DNA from: Pseudovibrio sp. M1P-2-3
GTDB taxonomy: Bacteria; Pseudomonadota; Alphaproteobacteria; Rhizobiales; Stappiaceae
DNA: 64,000 bases
Direction of reading: 5' to 3'
Assembly: GCF_031501865.1 (NCBI RefSeq)
Contig: NZ_JARRCW010000001.1
Coordinates: 381,001-445,000, forward strand
Below, in pieces: positions 1 through 9,705 of the stretch. The translations under genes were made by a program, and so were the position numbers. Below the pieces are notes generated by a model. It ran no database searches and was not told where the DNA came from. It saw only the letters and a program-made list of their open reading frames with translations. Position 1 is the first letter of the stretch; each line of letters starts with the position of its first letter.

Positions 1-1
1 T

Positions 2-820
2 CAAGTGACAAGCTTGCAAAAGGTTCTTTCAGATAAGCAGGCGCGAGGAGCTTTCGGACAGAGGCGAATGGAGCAGATCATCGAAGACTCGCTGGCCTCA
101 TCAAGCTATAGTTTTCAAGGGAGACTATCAAATAACACGCGCCCTGACTGCATCATTCATATGCCCTCTGGCGCGCCCCCCTTGGTGATTGATGCAAAGT
201 TTCCGCTTGAGGGGTATGAGGCTGTCCGTTCTGCTAAAAACCGTGAGGAATTTAAAGCAGCCGCAACTCGTTTCAAACGGGATATCTCCAAGCATCTGGA
301 TGATATTTCCTCCAAGTATCTACTGGTGGGAGAAACGCAGGAGACTGCACTGATGTTTGTGCCCTCTGAAAGTGTTTTTGCCGAAATTAATGAGAACTTT
401 GTTGATCTTGTCCAAAAAGCCTATCGCTTGCGTGTAGTCATTGTTTCTCCATCACTTTTGATGTTGTCCGTACAAGTTGTCCAGTCGGTATTGCGGGATG
501 CCCGAATGCGCGAGCAAGCTCACGTTATTCAGGCCGAGGTATCCAAGCTTCTGCTTGATGTTTCACGACTGGCGGAACGTGTCGAAAAACTACATACCCA
601 CTTTTCCCAGACTGCCAAAGATATTGATCAGATTATCGTTTCCGGCGATAAAATCCAAAAGCGTGGACAGAAGATCGAAGAGCTTGAACTTGGGTCTTCT
701 TCCCCGGAGCTTGTGATAAGCAAAGATCCATCCCACCCGGGTTTTAGGGAGACACTAAATGCTGCTGAACACCGGGTTCTAGAGGAGGATGAATTGCCGT
801 CCCCGTTCCACTTTTCCTAG
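2..820 (+). CDS. rmuC: DNA recombination protein RmuC (5' end outside window)
   Basis: C-terminal 270 or so residues of an RmuC-family protein, a predicted nuclease-like factor that limits DNA rearrangements in other bacteria. The visible part carries the family core: a Q-A-R-G-A-F-G-Q segment, then R-P-D-C-I-I-H and V-I-D-A-K-F-P-L, which fit the conserved nuclease-fold strands, followed by a long helical tail. The reading frame is open to the left edge, so the N-terminal coiled coil is missing only because the window starts here. The GTG at position 5 is probably an internal valine. Family assignment is firm; the molecular activity is known only from family studies. Confidence 0.85.
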   Translation, partial: QVTSLQKVLSDKQARGAFGQRRMEQIIEDSLASSSYSFQGRLSNNTRPDCIIHMPSGAPPLVIDAKFPLEGYEAVRSAKNREEFKAAATRFKRDISKHLDDISSKYLLVGETQETALMFVPSESVFAEINENFVDLVQKAYRLRVVIVSPSLLMLSVQVVQSVLRDARMREQAHVIQAEVSKLLLDVSRLAERVEKLHTHFSQTAKDIDQIIVSGDKIQKRGQKIEELELGSSSPELVISKDPSHPGFRETLNAAEHRVLEEDELPSPFHFS

Positions 821-921
821 GCTCATTCACAGCAAAAAGAAGCCGAATATGATTAGTTGTTTCAACTAAAAGAGTCTGTGCTAGATAATAAAATTTATAG
901 TTGAAACTAGGGATATCTGGA

Positions 922-1863
922 ATGTCGGTTGCCATCGCGTTAAGCAAAATGAATGGGGTTAAGTGGAAAAAGCGTATGGAAAGCCGTTTGCCGAACCATC
1001 AGGTGCAAACATGGCCCAATATAGCTAACCATGAAGAGATCAAGTATCTTCTAGCCTGGAAGCCGCCCGCTGATGTATTCGAGACCCTTCCAAACCTGGA
1101 AGTTATTTTTTCACTTGGTGCTGGTGTTGATCATTTAATATTTAACCCCCAGCTTCCAACTGTTCCGGTTGTGCGAATTGTAGACACTGACTTGACCGAC
1201 CGGATGACCGAGTGGGTGACTTTGCAGGTTCTCTTACACCACAGACAGCATCTCCTATATGCGCAACAGCAAAAAGAGCGCATGTGGAAGGGGTATCAGC
1301 AACTCCCGGCGCGAGAAGTTCACGTTGGCATCCTCGGACTTGGAGAATTGGGGGCTGCGAGTGCGGTTGCTCTTCGTCAACTTGGATTTCAGGTGTCGGG
1401 TTGGTCCCGCTCTCGAAAGGAATTACCTTCCATTCAAAGCTATGCAGGCCAATCTGAACTCTTTGGTTTTCTTCAGCAAACAAACATATTGGTCAACCTT
1501 TTGCCCCATACACAGCAGACACAGGGTTTGATCGACTATGAGCTTTTAACCTACTTGTCCCGAAGTGAGGATTTTGGTGCTCCCGTATATATTAATGCCG
1601 GTCGGGGAGGTACTCAAAATGAGAAGGATCTGGCTAGGGCCCTGCAGGACGGAACTTTAAAAGGTGCCAGTATTGATGTCTTTTCCAGTGAACCACTGTC
1701 ACCGGAAAACCCACTATGGCAATTGGAAAACTGTATTGTGACACCTCATGTGGCTTCTGAGAGTGATCCGAACGCGCTTAGCTACAATATCGCAGAACAG
1801 ATCACCGCCTATGAACAAGGGCAGGGGTTGAAGCACACAATTGACTGGTGCTCCGGTTACTGA
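922..1863 (+). CDS. ghrA: D-2-hydroxyacid dehydrogenase, glyoxylate/hydroxypyruvate reductase A type
   Basis: A 313-residue NAD(P)H-dependent 2-hydroxyacid dehydrogenase, closest in layout to GhrA, which reduces glyoxylate to glycolate and hydroxypyruvate to glycerate in the cytosol. Seen: the substrate-domain motif S-L-G-A-G-V-D-H, a Rossmann glycine motif G-I-L-G-L-G-E-L-G, the A-G-R-G segment with the substrate-binding arginine, and the C-terminal T-P-H-V-A motif with the catalytic histidine. The ATG at 922 is preferred over the in-frame TTG at 901 because it aligns with the family N-terminus and has a purine-rich AGGGA upstream. It stands alone between rmuC and the Tad locus. The exact substrate is inferred. 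Confidence 0.8.
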   Translation: MSVAIALSKMNGVKWKKRMESRLPNHQVQTWPNIANHEEIKYLLAWKPPADVFETLPNLEVIFSLGAGVDHLIFNPQLPTVPVVRIVDTDLTDRMTEWVTLQVLLHHRQHLLYAQQQKERMWKGYQQLPAREVHVGILGLGELGAASAVALRQLGFQVSGWSRSRKELPSIQSYAGQSELFGFLQQTNILVNLLPHTQQTQGLIDYELLTYLSRSEDFGAPVYINAGRGGTQNEKDLARALQDGTLKGASIDVFSSEPLSPENPLWQLENCIVTPHVASESDPNALSYNIAEQITAYEQGQGLKHTIDWCSGY

Positions 1864-2047
1864 CCTGCATTTTTTGAATAACAATAAAGTAAATTCATTC
1901 CCTTCAGGGAGGAGTGAGGCTTGCGATCAGTATTGATCTCAAGTCGTACTCCAATATCATAGCGGTCATTTCAACTGCTGCGTTTACTCAGCTTAAAGTG
2001 AGGTCTGGTAAGCTTGAGCTGCACGCAATCTTTGAAAGCTGTTTGCT

Positions 2048-2260
2048 ATGATATCTGTCTGTTTTCGTTACGTATTACCTTTTATTAAAAATGATGATGG
2101 GTATACATCGGTCGAATTTGGACTGATCGGAGGATTGATAGCCCTTACGTTAATTTCAGCATTAGGAATTAGCGGATCTCAACTATCTGAAATATTTAAT
2201 AAAATTTTATCTGACTTCTCTACTTCTGTTTCTGAAAGTACCATTAAAGAAATAAATTAA
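2048..2260 (+). CDS. flp: Flp/Fap-type type IVb pilin
   Basis: A 70-residue prepilin, the structural subunit of the Tad pilus. It has a short basic leader followed by D-G-Y-T-S-V-E-F-G-L-I, the class IVb prepilin site: cleavage is expected after the glycine, and the glutamate five residues later is the conserved one needed for assembly. The hydrophobic helix after it forms the filament core. The gene opens the pilus locus with about 185 bp of non-coding DNA upstream, as expected for a strongly expressed pilin transcribed partly on its own. Processing is expected by the CpaA-type peptidase encoded next. Confidence 0.9.
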   Translation: MISVCFRYVLPFIKNDDGYTSVEFGLIGGLIALTLISALGISGSQLSEIFNKILSDFSTSVSESTIKEIN

Positions 2261-2344
2261 CTACCTCTTAGCAAAATATAACAACTATGAAGTTATGGTG
2301 TAAAGATTATGAGTCTTGAATGCTGTGATTCTTAGTTGCTGCTT

Positions 2345-2866
2345 ATGAGGTGTTCTGTGGTTGTAAAGGCAGTTTTATTAGTATTTCCATTTTCAGTTAT
2401 TCTTGCTGCTTTTTGTGATCTTTTTACAATGAAAGTGCCGAACTATATTCCTGTTTTGCTTTCACTAGGATTTGTTGTCGCTGGTCTGTCTCTTGGTATT
2501 CCGTGGATGCAGTTTGCAATGAATGTGGCAGTGGCCTGTGCCGTCTTGCTTGTAGGTGTTCTTCTTTTCGCATTTGGGGTTATGGGAGGGGGAGATGCCA
2601 AACTGGCTGCTGGCATCGTACTTTGGCTGGGTCTAAGCGGTGTGACTCTTGAGTTTCTTTTGCTGCTATCCATTTACGGCGGGCTTCTGACACTTGCCTT
2701 ACTGGCTTGTAGATACACGTTGGTCTTGCCAGCTATTGTATACCGCTATCAATGGTCTTCTCGTTTATTAAGCAAAGAAACGGGAATACCCTACGCGATT
2801 ACGATGTCTGTCGCGGCCCTTCAAGTATATCCAAGGTCTATGTGGTTTGAGTACTTAGTTCTTTAA
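2345..2866 (+). CDS. cpaA: prepilin peptidase CpaA/TadV
   Basis: A 173-residue polytopic A24-family aspartic peptidase that cleaves and may methylate the Flp prepilin. The two catalytic aspartate sites are visible: F-C-D-L-F-T-M-K-V-P-N near the N-terminus and G-G-G-D-A-K-L-A in the middle, each at the cytoplasmic face of a membrane helix. About five hydrophobic helices are present. The ATG at 2345 is chosen; an in-frame TTG nine bases upstream is possible and neither has a strong ribosome site. It lies between the pilin and cpaB, the usual order in alphaproteobacterial cpa/ctp loci. Confidence 0.87.
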   Translation: MRCSVVVKAVLLVFPFSVILAAFCDLFTMKVPNYIPVLLSLGFVVAGLSLGIPWMQFAMNVAVACAVLLVGVLLFAFGVMGGGDAKLAAGIVLWLGLSGVTLEFLLLLSIYGGLLTLALLACRYTLVLPAIVYRYQWSSRLLSKETGIPYAITMSVAALQVYPRSMWFEYLVL

Positions 2867-2905
2867 TGAATATAACTATTTTTATCAATTGGTTAGGTGG
2901 ATAGA

Positions 2906-3682
2906 ATGAAAGTGGGCAGAATAGTTGTTTTTGTGGTTGCTTTAGGGGCTGGTCTGCTTGCTTCGTTGCTTGTACTCAATTTGGGAGAAGAGCCTGATCC
3001 AGTGCCGATTGTAACAGCAACGCCGGAGAAAGTTGAAACAGAAAAGGTGCTGGTTGTTGCCAAGGATCTTGAGCTTGGGCAATCCTTGCAGTCCGCCGAC
3101 TTTCGCTGGGTTGATTGGCCAAAGGACGCTATTGAGGAAGGAACAATCTTGAAAGCCTCATATCCGCAGGCTGTTACAGACCTTTCTGGCCGTATCGCGA
3201 AAACCCCGATGTATTCAGGCGAGCCCGTTCGCGAAGAGCGCCTTATAGCTACTGACAGAGGGTTTATGGCAGCCATTCTACCCAAGGGAAAGCGCGCCAT
3301 TGGAGTCTCCGTGAAAGCAGTAACAGTTGCTGGCGGGTTTATTCTTCCCGGTGATAAAGTTGACGTCTTGGTTACAAGGTCCGGTGAAAGCGGCAAGTAT
3401 TTGAGTGAAACCGTTTTGGAAAACGTGCGAGTGCTGGCCATCGATAGTAAGACGGCTGGTGAGCATGATGGCAAAAATCTGGAGCCAAACCGCACTGCCA
3501 CACTGGAGCTGACGCCGGTTCAAACCGAAATTATGACACAAGCGCAGAAGATGGGAACAATCTCCCTGTCGTTGCGTTCTGCTCAAGATTCTGCGGATGG
3601 AGATGATGAGCCAAGAGAAGGTCGGGGCAGTTTGACCTTCGTGAAATACGGCATTCAGTCCTATGCCATTAGTAATCAGTAA
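2906..3682 (+). CDS. cpaB: Tad pilus assembly protein CpaB/RcpC
   Basis: A 258-residue periplasmic protein with an N-terminal membrane anchor (about residues 4-24) and a SAF-type domain. CpaB/RcpC proteins sit at the secretin and are thought to help organise the outer-membrane pore. Seen: the segment V-L-V-V-A-K-D-L-E-L-G followed by D-F-R-W-V-D-W-P, typical of SAF/CpaB N-domains, then G-K-R-A-I-G-V-S-V and L-P-G-D-K-V-D-V-L-V-T. The start is the ATG at 2906 with AGGTGG upstream rather than the GTG at 2897. It is followed closely by the secretin gene. Confidence 0.88.
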   Translation: MKVGRIVVFVVALGAGLLASLLVLNLGEEPDPVPIVTATPEKVETEKVLVVAKDLELGQSLQSADFRWVDWPKDAIEEGTILKASYPQAVTDLSGRIAKTPMYSGEPVREERLIATDRGFMAAILPKGKRAIGVSVKAVTVAGGFILPGDKVDVLVTRSGESGKYLSETVLENVRVLAIDSKTAGEHDGKNLEPNRTATLELTPVQTEIMTQAQKMGTISLSLRSAQDSADGDDEPREGRGSLTFVKYGIQSYAISNQ

Positions 3683-3709
3683 TTGTATCGTGTTGGCAGG
3701 TTCTTGATT

Positions 3710-5134
3710 ATGTATTGCGTTCTAAAAAGACTTACCCGCTCATGGAGCTCCTCTTTTCTTTTATGCCTCTTGCTGGCGGTCAACTATGGCCTGTCTACGA
3801 ATAGGGTCGCAGCGCAGGATTTCCCGAAAACTATTGAAATTCTGAAGAATGAAGCCAATGAAAGCCGCTATATCAATCTGGGAATTGGGCGCTCCGTCAT
3901 TATCAATAGTGAGGAAGAGGTTCGGGACGTACTGGTCTCCGATCCAAGGTTTGCCGATGCTGTCATTTCTACCAAGAACAGGATTTATTTACTCGGAAAA
4001 GAGGCAGGGCATGCAAGCCTAGTCTTGTTCGGACATGGAGGACGGCAAGTCGCATCTATCCAGCTGAATGTGCAGTCGGATACGAGTGAGCTGCATACAC
4101 TGCTTCAAAAGTTGCTACCCAACTCTGCGATTGAAGCGGAAGTTCTGAATGGAAGTGTTATTCTATCTGGCAAGGCGGTTTCTGCGAGCGATGCGCAAAT
4201 GGCGGCCAACATTGCAGGCAAATTCATAGGTGAAGATAAAAAGGTTTTTAATGCCATAGCTGTTGCGGAAAAAGATCAGGTCCAGCTGCGTGTGTCTGTT
4301 GCCGAAGTTGCCAGAACGATTGTCAAACAGCTTGGTGTTAATCTTTCTGCTTCCTTTGGTATTGGAAATTATGGTCTCGGCTTTGCTACTGCGAATGGAT
4401 TTAACGTCAATCCAGCTGTTACTGGGCAAAGTATTATCGAAGGAGGATTTTCATCCAACTCTTCTTCAATCGGCGGGCAAATTAAAGCGCTGCAGCGTGA
4501 CGGTATTGTTCGTACATTGGCCGAACCCACGCTGGTGGCCATATCCGGTGAAAATGCAAGCTTCCTTGCTGGTGGCGAGTTTCCGATTCCTGTTTCCTAT
4601 GATGATGACGCCATTGGAATAGAATTTAAGCCCTATGGGGTGGGGTTGGATTTTACACCGGTGGTGCTTTCCAATGGCCGCATAAAGCTGCGCGTTAAGA
4701 CGGAAGTGAGTGAACTGACTTCGGAAGGGGCGGTCAACCTCATTGACGGGATAGCCATCTCGGGTCTTTCTGTTCGAAGGGCTGAATCTACTGTCGAAGT
4801 CCCTTCTGGCGGTACGATTGTCATGGCTGGTCTGTTAAAGGACGACTATGGTCAGGAAGTTACCGGAGTGCCCGGTTTGAGGGATCTGCCAATCCTTGGA
4901 CCGCTTTTCAAAAGCCGCGATTTTCTCTCCCAGCAAACAGAGCTGGTGGTGTTTGTAACGCCGTATGTCGTTAGACCGGTTGCTGAAAACCAACTGGCAA
5001 AGCCCTCGGATAATCTATTGCCACCAAATGATAGTGATACAGTTTTTTTCAATCAATTGAACCGGATTTACCGTTCCAGTGGTGCCCCTGGTAAAGGGCA
5101 ATACCACGGTAAGGTCGGCTATATTTATGAATAG
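3710..5134 (+). CDS. cpaC: Tad pilus secretin CpaC/RcpA
   Basis: A 474-residue outer-membrane secretin forming the pore through which the Flp pilus leaves the cell. A signal peptide occupies about residues 1-35, ending near V-A-A-Q. Next comes the pilus-assembly N-terminal domain with I-I-N-S-E-E-E-V-R-D-V-L-V-S-D-P, then a BON-like segment, then the secretin core with A-E-P-T-L-V-A-I-S-G-E and V-P-G-L-R-D-L-P-I-L-G-P-L-F-K-S. The ATG at 3710 has GGCAGG upstream; the frame is open back to a TTG at 3683 immediately after cpaB. A shorter paralogue of its N-terminal domain is encoded at 14548. Confidence 0.92.
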   Translation: MYCVLKRLTRSWSSSFLLCLLLAVNYGLSTNRVAAQDFPKTIEILKNEANESRYINLGIGRSVIINSEEEVRDVLVSDPRFADAVISTKNRIYLLGKEAGHASLVLFGHGGRQVASIQLNVQSDTSELHTLLQKLLPNSAIEAEVLNGSVILSGKAVSASDAQMAANIAGKFIGEDKKVFNAIAVAEKDQVQLRVSVAEVARTIVKQLGVNLSASFGIGNYGLGFATANGFNVNPAVTGQSIIEGGFSSNSSSIGGQIKALQRDGIVRTLAEPTLVAISGENASFLAGGEFPIPVSYDDDAIGIEFKPYGVGLDFTPVVLSNGRIKLRVKTEVSELTSEGAVNLIDGIAISGLSVRRAESTVEVPSGGTIVMAGLLKDDYGQEVTGVPGLRDLPILGPLFKSRDFLSQQTELVVFVTPYVVRPVAENQLAKPSDNLLPPNDSDTVFFNQLNRIYRSSGAPGKGQYHGKVGYIYE

Positions 5135-5145
5135 GAGCCGCACCA

Positions 5146-5862
5146 ATGACTAAGGCATTTGTTCACATTCGCTTATTTGGTTCCGTGTTCCTTGTGGGCG
5201 TAAGTGCGCTCTTCATAGCAGGGTGCCAGCCGCCGGCTGGAACCATGTCCCCATTGCCTCTTTCAGCGTTTGATTATCGACAGCGGCACCCAATCGTCAT
5301 TGCGGAAGCCTCAGAAAACCTCGACCTCCCAATTGGGGCATCGACCCGTTCCTTGAGCCAGCAAATGAAAGGCTCTTTGATTGCATTTGCGCAGCAAGCA
5401 AGGCTGGAAGGGAACGGATATGTGGAAGTCCTGATCCCCCGTGGATCAGCAAACCAACGGGCAGTTCAGGCTGTGAAGCCGTCTATCCGTAGTTCCTTAA
5501 AAGAGGGGGGGATCGCGCCCACAAACATTGTTATGCGCGGTTATCCGGTTCATGACCCAGAAGCATCCGGCCCAATCAGAGTGTCATTTGCACGGGTTAA
5601 GGCAACGGTTGCTGAATGTGGCCAGTGGCCGGAAAATCTTGTGGGACAAGCGAACAATAAAGACTATCAAAACTTCGGCTGTGCCACTCAAGCAAACTTA
5701 GCAGCTATGGTCGATAATCCTGCGGACCTGCTTTACCCACGCGCGGCAACTCCTCCTGACGCTACACGGCGCGGCGTCGTTATTGAAAAGTACCGTCAAG
5801 GCCAGTCAACTGCTTCCACATTCACTGAGGGTGTGGGCGCCAAAGTTTCGGATTCCAACTAG
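5146..5862 (+). CDS. cpaD: pilus assembly lipoprotein CpaD
   Basis: A 238-residue lipoprotein of the CpaD family, thought to act with the secretin at the outer membrane. It begins with a lipoprotein signal whose lipobox I-A-G-C sits at about residues 24-27. The region H-P-I-V-I-A-E-A and the later R-G-Y-P-V segment match the family, and the C-terminal part has the E-C-G-Q-W-P-E-N-L and N-F-G-C-A-T-Q-A-N-L-A-A-M-V motifs, the two cysteines of which are typical. The ATG has TAGGAG just upstream and lies 11 bases after the cpaC stop, so translation is probably coupled. Confidence 0.9.
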   Translation: MTKAFVHIRLFGSVFLVGVSALFIAGCQPPAGTMSPLPLSAFDYRQRHPIVIAEASENLDLPIGASTRSLSQQMKGSLIAFAQQARLEGNGYVEVLIPRGSANQRAVQAVKPSIRSSLKEGGIAPTNIVMRGYPVHDPEASGPIRVSFARVKATVAECGQWPENLVGQANNKDYQNFGCATQANLAAMVDNPADLLYPRAATPPDATRRGVVIEKYRQGQSTASTFTEGVGAKVSDSN

Positions 5863-5872
5863 GAGGAGCTCT

Positions 5873-7153
5873 ATGAGTATTGCAGTTAAAAAAATACCGT
5901 ACTCGCAGGGCAGGGAAGGAACCGCTGCTGAGTTGGAACAATCTGTGCTTATACCAAGAATTGCCATTCAAGCGTTTGGTTTTGCTGACAACACGCTAGA
6001 GATCTTGAACTCTGTTGCTGATGACAGGCGTATGCGCAAGGCTCATCTCAAAGTCCAAAAAGGTGGCATTCAAACGGCTACGCAGTATTTCGCATCTTCC
6101 GCAACGCCAAATCTGCTCATTTTGGAAACTGATCAAGAAGGGAATGACCTTCTAACCAGCCTCGGGAGTTTGGCTGAAGTCTGCGATGCAGAAACAAAAG
6201 TTCTGATTATCGGTAAAACGAACGATGTGAATTTATATCGTGAGCTAATGGCACGCGGGATCAGTGAATATCTGGTGGGACCAGTGACGATAACAGAGCT
6301 GATTGGCTCCATTAGCCAGCTCTATTGCAAAGCAGATGCTGCGCCATTGGGAAGAACCTTTGCTGTTATTGGTGCAAAGGGGGGATGTGGGGCCTCCATG
6401 ATCGCCCACAATGTCTCATGGGTTCTCTCAAAAAAAGCTGAGGTGGATGTAGCCCTTGCAGACCTTGACCTTGCATTCGGGACAGCGGGACTGGATTTTA
6501 ATGAGGATCCGCTGCAGGGGATTGCAGAAGCAATGGGAGCACCAGAGCGCATTGATGAGACGCTGCTGGATAGATTGCTGTGCCAGTGTAATGAGCGCCT
6601 CAACCTTCTGGCTGCCCCTGCCAGTTTGGAGCAGACCTACGAGTATTCCGAGGACACTTTCGAATTGCTTATTGAGACAATGCGAAAGGGGACACCAGCC
6701 GTGGTGCTGGATATTCCCCATGCGTGGAGCAACTGGGTTCGAAAAGTTCTCACAGGTGCAGATGAGATTATCATTGTAGCGGAACCTGACTTGGCGAACC
6801 TGAGAAATACAAAGAATATGGTTGACCTGCTGGCTCAGTTAAGACCCAACGATAAAGCACCCTACCTTCTCTTGAATAAAGTCAATATGCCCAAACGCCC
6901 GGAAATTAAACCGCAGGAGTTTGCTGAAAAACTAAACGTCGACCTGTTGCCGTCAATTCAATTTGATGCCGCAGTCTTTGGAGAAGCAGCTTTGAACGGT
7001 CAGATGGTTGCTGAAACGGACAAAAGGAAAACTCTGAGTTCAGTTATTGAGCAGATAGCTTTCACAGTGTTGGGGAGAGAGAATACGCGGGGCCGCAAAC
7101 ATTCCTTCTTGTCCCCGCTCCTATCAAAACTTGGGAAAGTGACTGCGGGTTGA
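5873..7153 (+). CDS. cpaE: pilus assembly ATPase-like protein CpaE/TadZ
   Basis: A 426-residue cytoplasmic protein of the MinD/ParA superfamily that places the Tad machine at the cell pole in better-studied species. Residues about 30-150 form a receiver-like domain and the rest the ParA-like domain. The P-loop at about 167-176 reads G-A-K-G-G-C-G-A-S: the signature lysine is kept but the lysine that usually precedes the threonine is absent, as is common in this family. The start at 5873 follows a strong AGGAGG; the frame extends further upstream inside cpaD, which is not a credible start. The intergenic gap is 10 bases. Confidence 0.9.
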   Translation: MSIAVKKIPYSQGREGTAAELEQSVLIPRIAIQAFGFADNTLEILNSVADDRRMRKAHLKVQKGGIQTATQYFASSATPNLLILETDQEGNDLLTSLGSLAEVCDAETKVLIIGKTNDVNLYRELMARGISEYLVGPVTITELIGSISQLYCKADAAPLGRTFAVIGAKGGCGASMIAHNVSWVLSKKAEVDVALADLDLAFGTAGLDFNEDPLQGIAEAMGAPERIDETLLDRLLCQCNERLNLLAAPASLEQTYEYSEDTFELLIETMRKGTPAVVLDIPHAWSNWVRKVLTGADEIIIVAEPDLANLRNTKNMVDLLAQLRPNDKAPYLLLNKVNMPKRPEIKPQEFAEKLNVDLLPSIQFDAAVFGEAALNGQMVAETDKRKTLSSVIEQIAFTVLGRENTRGRKHSFLSPLLSKLGKVTAG

Positions 7154-7186
7154 TGCTGGAAACTTTTGAGGGGGAGGCTGCCTGAG

Positions 7187-8650
7187 ATGTTTGGAAAACG
7201 CGGCAGTTCTGTGTCACAAGGCTCTAAGAGCTCTGGTCTGAAACTGGCTTCATACCACTCCGGGAAAGCAGAAACGAACACGTCATCTGTTATGGATACA
7301 CCTGTGATCCAAGGGGAAACCTTAGAGGAGGGTACATCTAAAGAAGCGCCTCCAAAAAAGCGGAGGACACAAGAGTATTACGAGACTAAATCATCAATTT
7401 TTAACGCTCTTGTTGATGCCATCGACCTCTCGCAGCTCGCGCTTCTCGAAGCGGAAGAGGCCCGAGAAGAAATACGTGATGTTGTCAATGATATCATTGC
7501 GTTGAAGAACATTGTGATGTCCATTGCCGAGCAAGAGGATCTGCTGGACGACATTTGTAACGATGTCTTGGGATATGGCCCTCTTGAGCCGCTTCTGGCA
7601 CGCGATGATATTGCCGATATTATGGTGAATGGAGCGGAGACAGTTTATATCGAGACTGCTGGTAAGGTTGAAGCAACTCAAATTCATTTTCGGGACAATG
7701 CCCAGTTGATGAATATTTGTCAGCGCATTGTCTCGCAAGTAGGGCGGCGCGTGGATGAATCCAGCCCCATTTGTGATGCCCGCTTACCCGATGGTTCTCG
7801 TGTGAATGTGATTGCGCCGCCTCTGGCGTTGGACGGGCCAGCTCTGACAATTCGTAAGTTTAAAAAAGATAAACTCACGCTGGATCAATTGGTAAGGTAT
7901 GGCTCCATCTCAAAAGAGGGAGCTGAAATTCTTCAAATTATTGGGCGCTCACAATGCAATGTAATTATTTCGGGCGGAACTGGGTCTGGTAAAACAACGC
8001 TTTTGAATTGCCTTACGCGTTATATCGATCACACGGAGCGCATTATCACATGTGAGGATAGTGCCGAGTTACAATTACAGCAGCCTCATGTGGTTCGTTT
8101 GGAAACTCGTCCCCCAAACCTCGAAGGCGAAGGGCAGATTACCATGACAGATCTGGTGAAGAACTGTCTGCGTATGCGACCGGAGCGGATTATTGTCGGG
8201 GAGGTCCGTGGTCCAGAAGTTTTTGATTTGTTGCAGGCAATGAACACCGGACACGATGGTTCCATGGGCACTATTCACTCCAACTCTCCTCGTGAATGCC
8301 TCAAGCGTATGGAATCCATGATCGCAATGGGGGGCTATGCGCTTCCCAACCGGACTGTAAGAGAAATTATAACCGGCTCCATTGATATTATCATTCAGGC
8401 AGCGCGGCTGCGCGATGGGTCCCGCCGTATAACCCACATAACCGAAGTGGTTGGAATGGAAGGGGATGTGGTGACCACACAAGATATCTTCGTTTATGAT
8501 ATCACCGGCGAGGATGCCAACGGTCGACTAACCGGTCAGCACCGCTCTACGGGCATTGGGCGGCCTCGCTTTTGGGATAAAGCCCAATACTTCGGGGAAG
8601 ATCAAAGGCTTGCTCAGGCGCTGGATGCCGCAGAAGTGGAGTTGATATAG
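7187..8650 (+). CDS. cpaF: pilus assembly secretion ATPase CpaF/TadA
   Basis: A 487-residue hexameric VirB11/GspE-type ATPase that powers Tad pilus extension. Walker A is at about residues 263-270 (G-G-T-G-S-G-K-T), followed by the Walker B/Asp-box region [11 protein letters not shown] and the His-box G-T-I-H-S-N-S-P. A low-complexity lysine and proline-rich linker occupies about residues 50-65. The ATG at 7187 has GGGGGAGG upstream. The stop codon directly abuts the tadB start, indicating tight coupling. Confidence 0.94.
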   Translation: MFGKRGSSVSQGSKSSGLKLASYHSGKAETNTSSVMDTPVIQGETLEEGTSKEAPPKKRRTQEYYETKSSIFNALVDAIDLSQLALLEAEEAREEIRDVVNDIIALKNIVMSIAEQEDLLDDICNDVLGYGPLEPLLARDDIADIMVNGAETVYIETAGKVEATQIHFRDNAQLMNICQRIVSQVGRRVDESSPICDARLPDGSRVNVIAPPLALDGPALTIRKFKKDKLTLDQLVRYGSISKEGAEILQIIGRSQCNVIISGGTGSGKTTLLNCLTRYIDHTERIITCEDSAELQLQQPHVVRLETRPPNLEGEGQITMTDLVKNCLRMRPERIIVGEVRGPEVFDLLQAMNTGHDGSMGTIHSNSPRECLKRMESMIAMGGYALPNRTVREIITGSIDIIIQAARLRDGSRRITHITEVVGMEGDVVTTQDIFVYDITGEDANGRLTGQHRSTGIGRPRFWDKAQYFGEDQRLAQALDAAEVELI

Positions 8651-9673
8651 ATGCAGGATATACTCAGCTCCTTCCCGCCTATTGTGTTTCAAATGATTGT
8701 GGGAGTGTTGGTTGCTCTGTGCGTTGGGGGACTTTCCTATGCAATTCTCTATCCCACGCTTTCTGGAACGAAACAGCAGGATGAGCGGTTAGGAGCCGTT
8801 GCCAATAGTGGTTCACTCGCGCTTAGCCAGCACAAAGCCCTTCGTGAGAACCAAGCCAAAAAAACAAGCGTCCAAAGCCAGTTGAAAGCCCATGAGGAAA
8901 AGCAGGAGGCCCTCAAAAAGAAGGCAAAAAAGCCCACCTTTACGGTTTGGATGGCACAAGCTGGCCTCAATTGGTCGAGAAAGAAGTTCTACATCATTTC
9001 TGCAATTAGTGCAGTCGTCTTTTGTCTAGCCTCCTACCTCACCCAGCAACATACTCTGGTGAGTATTGGAGCACTGTTTGTAGGTGGGCTTGGGATGCCA
9101 AGGCTCTTTGTTGCACGGGCACGTAAAAGACGCTTCGCTGCATTTCTTGAAGAGTTTCCCAATGCCATTGATATTATTGTGCGCGGGGTGAAATCTGGTT
9201 TGCCACTGACAGACTGCCTGAAAGTCATATCAAAAGAGGCAAAAGAGCCCGTTGCCAGCGAGTTCGCGCGTATTGTTGAAACCCAGAATGTGGGAGTGGC
9301 GCTGGGGGAAGCGGTGATGGGCATGAACGAGCGTGTACCTCTGCCTGATATTGGCTTTTTCGCAATTGTTATTTCCATTCAGTCGAAGTCCGGGGGCGGG
9401 CTTTCAGAGGCGCTGGGCAACCTTTCCAAAGTTCTGCGTGATCGCAAAGCTATGAAAGGAAAGGTGAAAGCCGTCAGCTCAGAGGCGAAATCCTCTGCAG
9501 CTATTATAGGCTGTCTGCCGGTTATTGTGGCGGGTCTCGTTTATTTGGTGAGCCCCGAATATATCCTACTTTTATTCAACGATATTCGCGGAAACATCAT
9601 GCTTGTCATTGGCGCGGTCTGGATGCTGATCGGTGTGGTGGTCATGAGTAAAATGATCAACTTTGATATTTGA
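8651..9673 (+). CDS. tadB: inner-membrane platform protein TadB
   Basis: A 340-residue type II secretion F-domain protein (GspF/TadB family), one of two polytopic platform proteins with which the CpaF ATPase works. It has an N-terminal helix, a charged lysine-rich linker at about residues 45-95, then helices around 115-155 and two at the C-terminus. The T2SSF signature region includes F-P-N-A-I-D-I-I-V-R-G-V-K-S-G-L-P-L. It begins at the base after the cpaF stop and is followed by tadC after a 32-base gap. Confidence 0.9.
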   Translation: MQDILSSFPPIVFQMIVGVLVALCVGGLSYAILYPTLSGTKQQDERLGAVANSGSLALSQHKALRENQAKKTSVQSQLKAHEEKQEALKKKAKKPTFTVWMAQAGLNWSRKKFYIISAISAVVFCLASYLTQQHTLVSIGALFVGGLGMPRLFVARARKRRFAAFLEEFPNAIDIIVRGVKSGLPLTDCLKVISKEAKEPVASEFARIVETQNVGVALGEAVMGMNERVPLPDIGFFAIVISIQSKSGGGLSEALGNLSKVLRDRKAMKGKVKAVSSEAKSSAAIIGCLPVIVAGLVYLVSPEYILLLFNDIRGNIMLVIGAVWMLIGVVVMSKMINFDI

Positions 9674-9705
9674 GAGTGGGTAGATTTGAAAGATGAAGGC
9701 AGACG

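Noticed and set aside
6373-6402. CpaE P-loop missing the second lysine
   Set aside because: At first it seemed a damaged ATPase, but CpaE/TadZ proteins often have this form, so it is normal for the family.
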